From IMG/VR virus record IMGVR_UViG_3300030105_002297, positions 1 to 22,508 of that record: DNA of 22,508 nt. One strand, given 5' to 3'. The position numbers and the translations under genes were made by a program. The notes beneath the pieces are model-generated. The model had not been told where the DNA came from, ran no database searches, and was given only the letters and a program-made list of their open reading frames with translations. Within the stretch, counting starts at the first letter, position 1. Each line of letters opens with the position of its first letter. Positions 16,217 to 21,443 of this stretch are shown one piece after another. The stretch comes from a virus.

Positions 16217-16544
16217 GTTCCGCCTCTTTCAAAATCTTTAGCATTAATAAATATCTTTCTAAGTCAATAACTATAACTGGTTTAATTCTATCTGCTCTTA
16301 CTACTACGCCTATCTCTTCTTTTTCTGGTAGCAAATAGGATGGTATAACTTTACGCATCTTACATCCATAATAATTTCCATCTATCAATACATCTCCCAA
16401 TGGATGACAGGCTCCACCTCTATCTCTATTGTGAGCATCAAGGTTAAAATCTCTAGCTAGGTTTACTGACAGCCTTTGTAGCTCTGCTCCCCTTTGCCTG
16501 TTCCTTCTTCCCATCTGTTGCGGTGTCATCTTCTTCTTTGGCAT
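16194..16544 (-). CDS. Resolvase-like PD-(D/E)xK protein with degenerate catalytic site
   Basis: 116 aa; ATG 16544 has a strong SD (AGGAG, 7 nt). The N-terminus is basic (KKKMTPQQMGRRNRQRGAEL). E21 fits the helix glutamate that opens phage Holliday-junction-resolvase-like nucleases. Next come G50-D51-V with the first metal-binding aspartate, and N-Y-Y-G60-C-K62-M-R-K. Active members have E-x-K where this has G60-C-K62, so one catalytic acid is missing while the lysine stays. The C-terminal half (GVVVRADRIKPVIVIDLERY, 79-98) matches the late strands of the fold. It may bind branched DNA without cutting, or use another residue. The family call is from pattern memory. Its first 92 nt overlap the next gene upstream. 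Confidence 0.5.
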   Translation of the reverse strand: MPKKKMTPQQMGRRNRQRGAELQRLSVNLARDFNLDAHNRDRGGACHPLGDVLIDGNYYGCKMRKVIPSYLLPEKEEIGVVVRADRIKPVIVIDLERYLLMLKILKEAEHGDKRLD

Positions 16545-16722
16545 TTACTTTCTCCTCTACATACTTTGTAAGTTTCTTTGTCTTTCCATCCATATCTAAT
16601 AAAGAATTAAATAAAAAAAACATACTCCTTACTTCATTGTTTAGTGCTTGAAACTCTTGCCTTGTCTTTACTATCATCGTTGCAAGTTGTTCATATGTTA
16701 ATTTAGTTTTTTTTCTCTTCAT
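16453..16722 (-). CDS. Helical phage protein (89 aa) overlapping the resolvase-like gene
   Basis: 89 aa. Residues 1-58 are a long helix with a hydrophobic centre (FQALNNEVRSMFFLFNSLLDM, about 24-44), then KKLTKYVEEK. This pattern I recall from small hypothetical phage proteins. The last 30 residues (NAKEEDDTATDGKKEQAKGS...) are low-complexity, charged, and lie in the 92-nt overlap with the resolvase-like gene. Both frames look real: this one has a family-like body, and the other has a strong SD placed inside this one's codons. ATG overlaps the small ORF at 16703-16870 by 20 nt; no strong SD is visible. Confidence 0.6.
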   Translation of the reverse strand: MKRKKTKLTYEQLATMIVKTRQEFQALNNEVRSMFFLFNSLLDMDGKTKKLTKYVEEKVNAKEEDDTATDGKKEQAKGSRATKAVSKPS

Positions 16723-16870
16723 ATTTTTTATTTGGTTTATAACAATCTTCTTCCCATCCTAAATAAGTTCTCATCCACCAATTATATTTACTATTGTAAA
16801 TACAATATTCCATATCAAATAAGTCTTCACTTTGTTTTTGGACTAAAGATTTTAACTTGGCTCTCTTCAC
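16703..16870 (-). CDS. Small Trp/Tyr-rich protein (55 aa)
   Basis: This frame runs on the minus strand from GTG 16870 (GGAG 5 nt upstream) to TAA at 16703-16705. Residues 1-19 are basic and helical (VKRAKLKSLVQKQSEDLFD). Residues 20-46 are unusually aromatic (MEYCIYNSKYNWWMRTYLGW, then EEDCYKPN), with two cysteines 20 residues apart. Another possible start is ATG at residue 20. It overlaps the upstream gene by 44 nt and the downstream gene by 20 nt, and fills what would otherwise be a 104-base gap. An aromatic-charged composition with no stop over 55 codons argues for a real gene. Family unknown. Confidence 0.5.
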   Translation of the reverse strand: MKRAKLKSLVQKQSEDLFDMEYCIYNSKYNWWMRTYLGWEEDCYKPNKKYEEKKN

Positions 16871-17165
16871 TCTTACTCCACTCAGATAAAGATAAACCTA
16901 CTTGGTTTCCAAATCCTCTATTAAAAGTGAACCCTCTGTTATTTAAGTTCACAATAGATGTATGGTATTCTAACCCAGTTCGTTTATCTTTCACTTTTAT
17001 TTTACTTGCTCCCATTTCTTTAGCTTTTGACAGAGCCAACTCATCAAATGCTATTGCAGGAGGGGTGCGTAAGAAATGCTTAGAAGAGTCTACAGTTTTA
17101 TGTAGAGTATCTCCTTCAACACGACCTACCACCTTCTTGTTTATCTTTACTTGTTTACTTCCCAT
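16827..17165 (-). CDS. Unrecognised conserved-type phage protein (112 aa)
   Basis: 112 aa. Motifs in order are KKVVGRVEGDTLHKTVDSSK (10-29), then HFLRTPPAIAFDELALSKAK (30-49), GASKIKVKDKRTGLEYHTSI (52-71), and a Gly/Phe/Asn-rich NNRGFTFNRGFGNQVGLSL (74-92). The 'K-x-V-x-x-S-K-H-x-L-R-x-P-P-A-I-A-F-D' box is a pattern I have seen in hypothetical proteins of phages and some bacteria, without a function. It looks like a compact alpha/beta domain. The start has only a weak SD, and a 14-bp palindrome lies just upstream. The ERF gene stops 31 nt before its start. Confidence 0.65.
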   Translation of the reverse strand: MGSKQVKINKKVVGRVEGDTLHKTVDSSKHFLRTPPAIAFDELALSKAKEMGASKIKVKDKRTGLEYHTSIVNLNNRGFTFNRGFGNQVGLSLSEWSKSEESQVKIFSPKTK

Positions 17166-17182
17166 TGATTTAACTTAAGGTT

Positions 17183-17196
17183 TTGTCTTAAGACAA
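17183..17196. repeat. 14-bp perfect palindrome between ERF and the next gene
   Basis: TTGTCTTAAGACAA reads the same on both strands. A second CTTAAG (17174-17179) gives an alternative stem with the CTTAAG inside the palindrome (17187-17192). It lies in the 31-base gap between the ERF gene and the 112-aa gene. It could be an operator or an mRNA hairpin. Confidence 0.5.
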
Positions 17197-17871
17197 TCAA
17201 CTGAAAACTTTCTCTACTTCTTCAGCACTTAAGCTAGTGTCTTGTGCATCAATCAATCCTTCTAACCATTTCTTTGTATCTTCAATGGTAGCTGCATTGA
17301 TACGATTACTTTCAAGTCCTTCTCTAACTTTTTCTTTTGTATCATCGCCTAAGCTTTGACACATACCACGCAATATTACTGCATCGGTAGCTGATATAGA
17401 TACACCTTCTACTTTCTCTACCTTCTTAGGTTTAGGTGTAGCTTTCTTTATAGGTTTATCATCAACCTCTATAGCCTTTACATCATTGTCTGCATCACTG
17501 GCAATACCAACGAATGCTGACAAGCTGTATCTTCTGAAGTAAGTGATAGCTGAACCTACAGACTGATATATATTCATCGACTTTGATTCTGCAATCGGTG
17601 TCATCATCCCACTTCGTACCCACTCTCCTGATGTGTGCATATACAAAGTCTCAACACCTATCTCAGCATCAGAGCCTACTGGCATCTGAACAAATGATAT
17701 TCCATGTTTGGTTAGCAATGGTCTAAGGTATTTAACTAATGCATCGTATGATGTATAGTTATATCCATAGCCTTTACTATCGTGTGCCATATCTTCTATT
17801 TCTTTCTGAACCTTGACCTGTGCTGATGCTAGGTTTTTAATTGATTCAGACATTGTTGTTTCTATTCTCAT
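17197..17871 (-). CDS. erf: ERF-family single-strand annealing protein
   Basis: 224 aa. Residues 14-140 carry the ERF pattern: A-x-A-x-V-K-V-Q-K-E-I, then YNYTSYDALVKYLRPLLTKH (38-57), G-I-S-F-V-Q, SGEWVRSGMMTPIA (80-93), and the signature VGSAITYFRRYSLSAFVGIA (105-124) ending SDADNDVKA. This family (P22 Erf type) anneals complementary single strands and drives phage recombination and genome circularisation or repair. The C-terminus after a KKATPKPKK linker (142-150) is a separate helical segment. SD GGAG lies 5 nt before ATG, and the start overlaps the GroES stop (TAATG). A start at M7 is possible. This is the best-supported identification in the left-going block. Confidence 0.9.
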   Translation of the reverse strand: MRIETTMSESIKNLASAQVKVQKEIEDMAHDSKGYGYNYTSYDALVKYLRPLLTKHGISFVQMPVGSDAEIGVETLYMHTSGEWVRSGMMTPIAESKSMNIYQSVGSAITYFRRYSLSAFVGIASDADNDVKAIEVDDKPIKKATPKPKKVEKVEGVSISATDAVILRGMCQSLGDDTKEKVREGLESNRINAATIEDTKKWLEGLIDAQDTSLSAEEVEKVFS

Positions 17872-18140
17872 TATTTCTCCTTTATTATTGCTAGTACTTC
17901 TGTTTCTTTTATTATTAGTATCTGCTCTTCATTCAAAACAACTGGTGTCCCAGAGTAGCTTGAATATAAAACTTTATCACCAATGTTAACATACTTAACT
18001 TCTAACCCTATTGACAAAACTTCTCCTCTGTTTTGCTTCTCTTGATTAGATGGTGCCAATACAATTCCGCTATTTGTTGTTTCTTTAACAGCATCTACTT
18101 TTACTACAATTCTACTTCCTAATGGTTTTATCTTACTCAT
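17871..18140 (-). CDS. groES: Phage GroES co-chaperonin
   Basis: 89 aa. It starts KIKPLGSRIVVKVDAVKE (3-20), the first GroES strand. Next is the mobile loop TTNSGIVLAPSNQEKQN (21-37) with the I-V-L contact residues for GroEL, then RGEVLSIGLEV (38-48), NIGDKVLYSSYSGTPV (52-67), NEEQILIIKETEVLAII (70-86). The 'K-P-L-x-x-R' start, 'G-I-V-L', 'R-G-E-V' and 'I-G-D-K-V' elements are all present. The protein is slightly shorter than bacterial GroES (about 95 aa). Some phages use their own co-chaperonin to fold capsid or other proteins in host GroEL. No GroEL gene is in the window. It is coupled to ERF downstream and overlaps the zinc-ribbon gene by 4 nt upstream. Confidence 0.9.
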   Translation of the reverse strand: MSKIKPLGSRIVVKVDAVKETTNSGIVLAPSNQEKQNRGEVLSIGLEVKYVNIGDKVLYSSYSGTPVVLNEEQILIIKETEVLAIIKEK

Positions 18141-18385
18141 TTTTCCTCCTCATCTGTTTCATATTCAAACGGAGCCCAATCTTTACACTTGCTACATAGG
18201 GCAATAATGTCATCTTCTTTGTTACCATTATCTCCTACTGGTTCACTAGCAGGACTCCAACCACAACAAGTAGATAATAGTTCTCCCTCATTATAGTCTT
18301 TTTCTTTCTTTTCTTTCTCTTGTTCCATTTGATTATCAATCAAGTGGTCTATATTTTCTTCTACATAATCTCTATTTGCACTCAT
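18137..18385 (-). CDS. Acidic zinc-ribbon-like protein (82 aa)
   Basis: 82 aa. The first 32 residues are a charged helix (NIDHLIDNQMEQEKEKKEKD). Then come C40-C41-G and, after 22 residues, C64-S-K-C67, a C-C...C-x-x-C set that could hold zinc. The end is acidic (FEYETDEEEK). Short zinc-ribbon proteins with the 'L-C-S-K-C' half are common in marine phages and bacteria. AAGGAG lies 8 nt before the start. It overlaps GroES by the ATGA pair. No enzyme domain; a protein- or nucleic-acid-contact role is likely but undefined. Confidence 0.65.
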   Translation of the reverse strand: MSANRDYVEENIDHLIDNQMEQEKEKKEKDYNEGELLSTCCGWSPASEPVGDNGNKEDDIIALCSKCKDWAPFEYETDEEEK

Positions 18386-18397
18386 TTATTTTTCTCC

Positions 18398-18604
18398 TTA
18401 TGCTTGTTGTATTTCTTTATCTTCTACTTCTTTTGACCATACATACGAATCGTCTAAACCTATTGACTTGCAATGGTAAAGACATTCATCATATGTTACA
18501 AACTCTAATGGCTTGTTATTTTTGTCTAACAAATACTCATTCCCATTTAATGAAGTATCATTGATTGGTCTTGCTATTAAGTATATTGTATCAGTTTGTT
18601 TCAT
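18398..18604 (-). CDS. Unrecognised small protein (68 aa)
   Basis: 68 aa: a beta-like start (TDTIYLIARPIND, 3-15), a turn, EYLLDKNNKPLEFVTYDECL (23-42), Y-H-C-K, then a charged end (SKEVEDKEIQQA). Two cysteines, no membrane segment. SD AAGGA about 8 nt before ATG, the same arrangement as the peptidase gene (AAGGAAAAACAAAATG in both). A GC-rich hairpin sits just upstream. Family unknown. Confidence 0.65.
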   Translation of the reverse strand: MKQTDTIYLIARPINDTSLNGNEYLLDKNNKPLEFVTYDECLYHCKSIGLDDSYVWSKEVEDKEIQQA

Positions 18605-18623
18605 TTTGTTTTTCCTTATTTTG

Positions 18624-18648
18624 TAGGCAGGGTATTACCCCTGCCCTA
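18624..18648. repeat. GC-rich intergenic hairpin with ATTACCCC
   Basis: GGCAGGG (18626-18632) and CCCTGCC (18639-18645) form a perfect 7-bp GC stem with a 6-base loop, extendable by TA/TA past one bulged C. On the + strand it is followed by CTATTTTTATTT. On the - strand, the transcribed one, no T-run follows. It lies between the peptidase stop and the next SD, so an mRNA stability or attenuation element is likely. The loop and 3' arm contain ATTACCCC (18634-18641). Confidence 0.5.
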
Positions 18649-18651
18649 TTT

Positions 18652-19083
18652 TTATTTAATAAACCTAGTTCCTCTAATTTCTTCTGGTTCTTTAATCCAG
18701 TATGAATTACCGCACCAACGTCTACAATCCCAAGAGTCATACAACACTCCATCTTTTATGCAGGTCAAATGCCTAGCAGTAAGAACTATGTATGTTCCTT
18801 CGGTCTTGTAGCTTTTCAAACGAACTTTTTTCTTGTGTCCGTTCTTCATAGGGCTATGTTTTGTCCAGCCTAGTGAAGAGAGGTATTGTCCGTAAGTCTT
18901 TTTATCGTTTGGAAGGTATCCAGTAGTAATTGCTAAATTACACAAATCCGTAAAGACTTCCATATAATCAAAACCTGTTCCGTGTGATATTGCTCTAATA
19001 ACGCAATCACCAGCTATGTCTTTTTTATATTTAGTAGAGAAATACTTTTCCCTACCACCATGCGATTTTACATATTTAACCAT
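18652..19083 (-). CDS. Papain-like cysteine peptidase
   Basis: 143 aa from ATG 19083, chosen because AAGGA lies 8 nt upstream; the in-frame ATG at 19119 has no SD and lies inside a hairpin. The order of motifs is GDC27VIRAISHGTG (C27 the nucleophile, on the first helix), LTARH105LTCIKDGVLYDSWD (H105, and D116 or D119 as third residue) and a Trp-rich end. This Cys-His-Asp order matches papain-fold peptidases. Similar small phage and plasmid proteins with 'D-C-V-x-R-A-I' and 'H-x-x-x-x-x-D-G-x-x-x-D-x-W-D' occur widely. The substrate is unknown; a deubiquitinase-like, host-protein or phage-maturation role are options. The gene has an intergenic hairpin on each side. Confidence 0.7.
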   Translation of the reverse strand: MVKYVKSHGGREKYFSTKYKKDIAGDCVIRAISHGTGFDYMEVFTDLCNLAITTGYLPNDKKTYGQYLSSLGWTKHSPMKNGHKKKVRLKSYKTEGTYIVLTARHLTCIKDGVLYDSWDCRRWCGNSYWIKEPEEIRGTRFIK

Positions 19084-19103
19084 TTTGTTTTTCCTTTTTG
19101 GTT

Positions 19104-19131
19104 TAAGCCAAGGCACCATTGCTTTGGCTTA
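19104..19131. repeat. 12-bp hairpin before the cysteine peptidase gene
   Basis: TAAGCCAA (19104-19111) pairs with TTGGCTTA (19124-19131). Inside are G-T, then GCA/TGC, and a 4-base loop. On the + strand sense the middle pair is a G-U wobble; on the - strand sense it is an A-C mismatch. It lies in the 91-base gap 19084-19174, 21 nt upstream of the peptidase start, with no T-run on either side. Regulatory role unknown. Confidence 0.5.
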
Positions 19132-19174
19132 CAACACTTATACGACACTAACTTTAAAAAGTTCCCAACTATTT

Positions 19175-19504
19175 TTAACTTCTTAAATGATATGTAGCAT
19201 AATTTCTACCTTCACCACCAGTAGTTTCAATCACATACCCTTGTTCTTTTAAGGTAAAGATGATACCTGACAATCTAGTTGCATTATATAATTGTATAGC
19301 ATCCCAACTTGTGATAGTCCCATGCTTCTCTAAATGTTTTAACACATATAAAGTTTTGCTTGGTCTACCTTTAGCTGAAGTTATTCTAGCTCTACCTGTC
19401 TTTAAGGTAGGTATGTTAGTATGTCTCTTTCTACCTGTTGCATAGGTTAATCTTTTTTTTCCCTTTGCGTGTTTCTTTCTTCCTGTTGCATATGTCTTAG
19501 CCAT
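19175..19504 (-). CDS. Winged-helix DNA-binding-like protein with basic N-terminal repeats
   Basis: 109 aa. Residues 1-48 are very basic and carry a tandem motif TYATGRKKH (4-12) and TYATGRKRH (20-28). Residues 49-107 are a helix-turn-helix with wing: SKTLYVLKHLEKHGTITSWD (helices), A-I-Q-L-Y-N-A-T-R-L-S-G-I-I-F-T-L-K-E-Q-G-Y (recognition helix and turn), then an R-N-Y-A-T-Y-H-L strand (wing). This 'A-I-x-L-Y-x-A-T-R-L-S-x-I-I-F-x-L' HTH is common in small phage proteins and could be a regulator. The tail may bind DNA backbone non-specifically. SD GGAG about 7-8 nt upstream (AGGAGTAATAATG). It is the only likely transcription factor in the window. Confidence 0.7.
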   Translation of the reverse strand: MAKTYATGRKKHAKGKKRLTYATGRKRHTNIPTLKTGRARITSAKGRPSKTLYVLKHLEKHGTITSWDAIQLYNATRLSGIIFTLKEQGYVIETTGGEGRNYATYHLRS

Positions 19505-19519
19505 TATTACTCCTTTGTT

Positions 19520-20254
19520 TTATCGTTTACTCCATTTACTTTGACCCTTCAATCCACCTCCGCAGTGGTTGAAATAGCCACAATATTTTACATTACACTC
19601 CCACTCATATACTGGTGCGGTGCCTAATGATACCTCTGGTATCCCAATTTTAAATCGTTCATTCACATCTTGCCAATACCTGTAAGCCTTATCAATAAAG
19701 GACTTAGGGACATTGACTTCCCTGATTAAAGAGTTATCTTTGTTGTAATAAACCAGTGCCAACTTCTCTAATTTTAAATTATATTTTTGTTCATACCAGT
19801 AAGCATAAGTGCCTAGCTGTAATGCATAGTTCTCCGCAGGTTCAGGGTCAGGTGTTCTACCAAACAAGTTTTTCCACTTAAAACTATTGCAAGTTTTTAT
19901 ATCATACATAGCATCATCATCCACTATACATATATCAAAGAACCCTCTAACGTTTATATCTTTTATTTGTATCTCTTCTTCAATTAAGATGTCAACCTTT
20001 TCTTTCTCTCCATGTAGGGTTAGTGCATCTTGTATATCTCCATGAACTAAATCACCAAGCCTAAACAATCGCATTGTATTATCATCAATAGGTGAGCTAT
20101 CTACTTGCTCTATACTATTATAATATATTTTACGCATACACATCCCGCTAGATGATGCATGGAACCAATGCTCCTTGTCCTCATATCTATTGATGCGGTT
20201 ATCTTCATTAAGTTTTTGAAGGTATACCCCATAAATATCTTTTATGTCAAGCAC
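19520..20254 (-). CDS. Cas4/RecB-like PD-(D/E)xK exonuclease with four Cys
   Basis: 244 aa. C39 in SSSGMCMRK, R65-L-G-D-L-V-H71 ('R-x-G-x-x-x-H' helix), G104-F-F-D107, D118-I-K120 (the D...DxK metal site), Q146-L-G-T-Y150 (QxxxY), and C220...C225...C231 at the C-terminus. C39 plus the three late cysteines match the 4Fe-4S arrangement of Cas4/AddB-type nucleases, and all catalytic elements are present. The activity is likely 5'-3' single-strand exonuclease making overhangs for ERF-type annealing. No cas genes or CRISPR array are here, so it is a phage recombination nuclease. It overlaps the next gene upstream by 8 nt. Confidence 0.85.
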   Translation of the reverse strand: MLDIKDIYGVYLQKLNEDNRINRYEDKEHWFHASSSGMCMRKIYYNSIEQVDSSPIDDNTMRLFRLGDLVHGDIQDALTLHGEKEKVDILIEEEIQIKDINVRGFFDICIVDDDAMYDIKTCNSFKWKNLFGRTPDPEPAENYALQLGTYAYWYEQKYNLKLEKLALVYYNKDNSLIREVNVPKSFIDKAYRYWQDVNERFKIGIPEVSLGTAPVYEWECNVKYCGYFNHCGGGLKGQSKWSKR

Positions 20255-20585
20255 TTGCCTCTCCTGACAAAAATAATCGTTCTTTGTCTATAAAGGTCAA
20301 GTCGTTTATCCTACATATTTTTTGTGTACAATTCTTTACTAAAGTCATAAACCTATTTGCTTTGGTATCTTCAGTTATGTTGTTCATTACTAATATCTCA
20401 AACTCTAATAGATTAATAACCTCTCTACAAAGTTCATCAGTATCTTCTCTATTCATGTTATCAAACCCCTCTATATAACATCCTATGTCTGTTCTATCCA
20501 GTGGTATAATTACTGAATAAGTTCCCAACTTTTCTATGTCTGCTCTATATTTTGATTCAATACTATCTGTCGTATAATCTCTCAC
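20247..20585 (-). CDS. Unrecognised alpha/beta protein (112 aa), GTG start
   Basis: 112 aa from GTG 20585, preceded by a GAGAG-rich SD. Motifs are YRADIEKLGTYSVIIPLDRT (13-32), then DIGCYIEGFDN (33-43), REDTDELCREVINLLEFEIL (46-65), and an end KNCTQKICRINDLTFIDKER. It has four cysteines scattered in the chain and no obvious signal peptide. It directly precedes the Cas4-like gene in transcription and overlaps it by 8 nt, so it may assist that nuclease. No family is recognised. Confidence 0.65.
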   Translation of the reverse strand: MRDYTTDSIESKYRADIEKLGTYSVIIPLDRTDIGCYIEGFDNMNREDTDELCREVINLLEFEILVMNNITEDTKANRFMTLVKNCTQKICRINDLTFIDKERLFLSGEASA

Positions 20586-20609
20586 TATTTCTCTCTCTTT
20601 CTTTTGTTT

Positions 20610-20649
20610 ATTATATATCTTATACGCATGAAACTAAATTAGGTTTCAT
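20610..20649 (-). promoter_or_regulatory. Hairpin and TATAAT-like box upstream of the 112-aa gene
   Basis: In the 60-base gap 20586-20645, ATGAAAC (20628-20634) pairs perfectly with GTTTCAT (20643-20649), a 7-bp stem around an 8-base loop that touches the stop of the 54-aa gene. Just downstream on the - strand is a TATAAT box (plus strand ATTATA at 20610-20615). The -35 region is poor (TTTAGT at 17 nt). This may be a terminator/promoter pair or only AT-rich sequence. Confidence 0.3.
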
Positions 20650-20810
20650 AGTATTTCATTTTCTAAAACTTTTCTTGTGTCTCTATTTTTCTTTGCACGC
20701 TCTTCCATATGATTCACTGAAAGTTTTAAATCTTTAATAGAATCCTCTATCTCTTGAATTTTCTTAAAGACATTGGTTACTGATTCGTCTAGTTGATTAT
20801 CTTTACTCAT
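20646..20810 (-). CDS. Coiled-coil protein (54 aa)
   Basis: 54 aa from ATG 20810, which has GGAG 7 nt upstream; the longer frame begins in the previous gene with no SD. It is one long heptad helix (NVFKKIQEIEDSIKDLKLSV, then N-H-M-E-E-R-A...), ideal for a dimeric coiled coil. It overlaps the upstream gene by 8 nt (ATGAGTAA). No family recognised. Confidence 0.65.
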   Translation of the reverse strand: MSKDNQLDESVTNVFKKIQEIEDSIKDLKLSVNHMEERAKKNRDTRKVLENEIL

Positions 20811-21009
20811 TGTTTTTCTCCATATACTCTTTGTCATTATTTTTATGTACATAGCTTAAGTCCCATACAACTGATATATAGTAAGCAAGTTCATTTTTAA
20901 TCTCGTGAATTTTTTTATCTTTACATATCATCTCAAGAAACTTATCTAGCTTAACCATTTCAGTATCTCTGTCTTGTTTTTCTTGTTCCCATTTATTGTA
21001 TCTCATCAT
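20803..21009 (-). CDS. Small charged helical protein (68 aa)
   Basis: 68 aa. Two ATGs in a row (21009 and 21006) and GAGG upstream decide the start. Charged helix 4-30 (KWEQEKQDRDTEMVKLDKFL), then a more hydrophobic stretch (ELAYYISVVWDLSYVHK, about 40-56), then acidic ends. It belongs to a run of four short helical proteins with tail-to-head overlaps (ATGGGTAA, TAATG, ATGAGTAA). Function unknown. Confidence 0.6.
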   Translation of the reverse strand: MMRYNKWEQEKQDRDTEMVKLDKFLEMICKDKKIHEIKNELAYYISVVWDLSYVHKNNDKEYMEKNNE

Positions 21010-21200
21010 TACTCATCCTCACAGGTTTTATTATCTAACGCATAGTCTTTCTTCTTATCTTCTATTGCGTCTATCTTATCTTGTTCATCTACATCTTTAA
21101 ACTTCTTGCTCATCTCTTTACGCTCTAAGTTCATCGATTCTATGATTTCGAATAATTCAATCTCTTGTCTTATTAAATCTAACTCACTCATCTTACCCAT
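21009..21200 (-). CDS. Small helical protein (63 aa)
   Basis: 63 aa, with a strong SD AAGGAG 7 nt before ATG 21200, which overlaps the upstream gene by 8 nt (ATGGGTAA). Sequence: MSELDLIRQEIELFEIIESM (4-23) makes an amphipathic helix, then a Lys/Glu/Asp-rich helix. One cysteine near the end. Probably a coiled-coil partner in the same run. Family unknown. Confidence 0.6.
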   Translation of the reverse strand: MGKMSELDLIRQEIELFEIIESMNLERKEMSKKFKDVDEQDKIDAIEDKKKDYALDNKTCEDE

Positions 21201-21396
21201 TATCTTTCTCCTTTGTTATTATGTTTTCAGGAAATCTCTCCCATGTATCTATCTTTTCTAGCATAGAAACTGCTAGCTCTTTTCTACCATACACTATATC
21301 GTGTGTCCCATCTGATATGTCATTGATTTCATCATCAGTTACTATATTATCTGCTAACCACTCTTTGATTGCCTGTATTATTTTTTTGTTATTCAT
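21193..21396 (-). CDS. Small acidic helical protein (67 aa), first gene after the structured gap
   Basis: 67 aa from ATG 21396 (AAGGAG about 10 nt upstream). The longer frame from 21432 has no SD. Sequence: NNKKIIQAIKEWLADNIVTD (2-21), then a D-E-I-N-D...GTHDIVYGRKELAVSML helix and ITKEKDNG. This looks like a compact all-helical protein; the family is unknown. It is the first gene of the next transcript segment and comes right after the 400-base gap, whose RNA might control it. Confidence 0.6.
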   Translation of the reverse strand: MNNKKIIQAIKEWLADNIVTDDEINDISDGTHDIVYGRKELAVSMLEKIDTWERFPENIITKEKDNG

Positions 21397-21443
21397 ACTA
21401 CTTATACTCCTTTTGTTAATTAAAGTTCCCATAAATCTTTTGA

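Noticed and set aside
16732-17178. 148-aa open frame on the + strand
   Set aside because: It is antisense to two - strand genes with better starts and protein-like composition; its Ser/Leu/Phe-rich product looks like a shadow.
19084-19119. Longer N-terminus for the cysteine peptidase (ATG 19119)
   Set aside because: No SD and the start lies inside a hairpin; ATG 19083 has AAGGA at good spacing.
19520-20254. Cas4 as part of a CRISPR system
   Set aside because: No repeat-spacer array and no other cas gene in the window; recombination neighbours explain it better.
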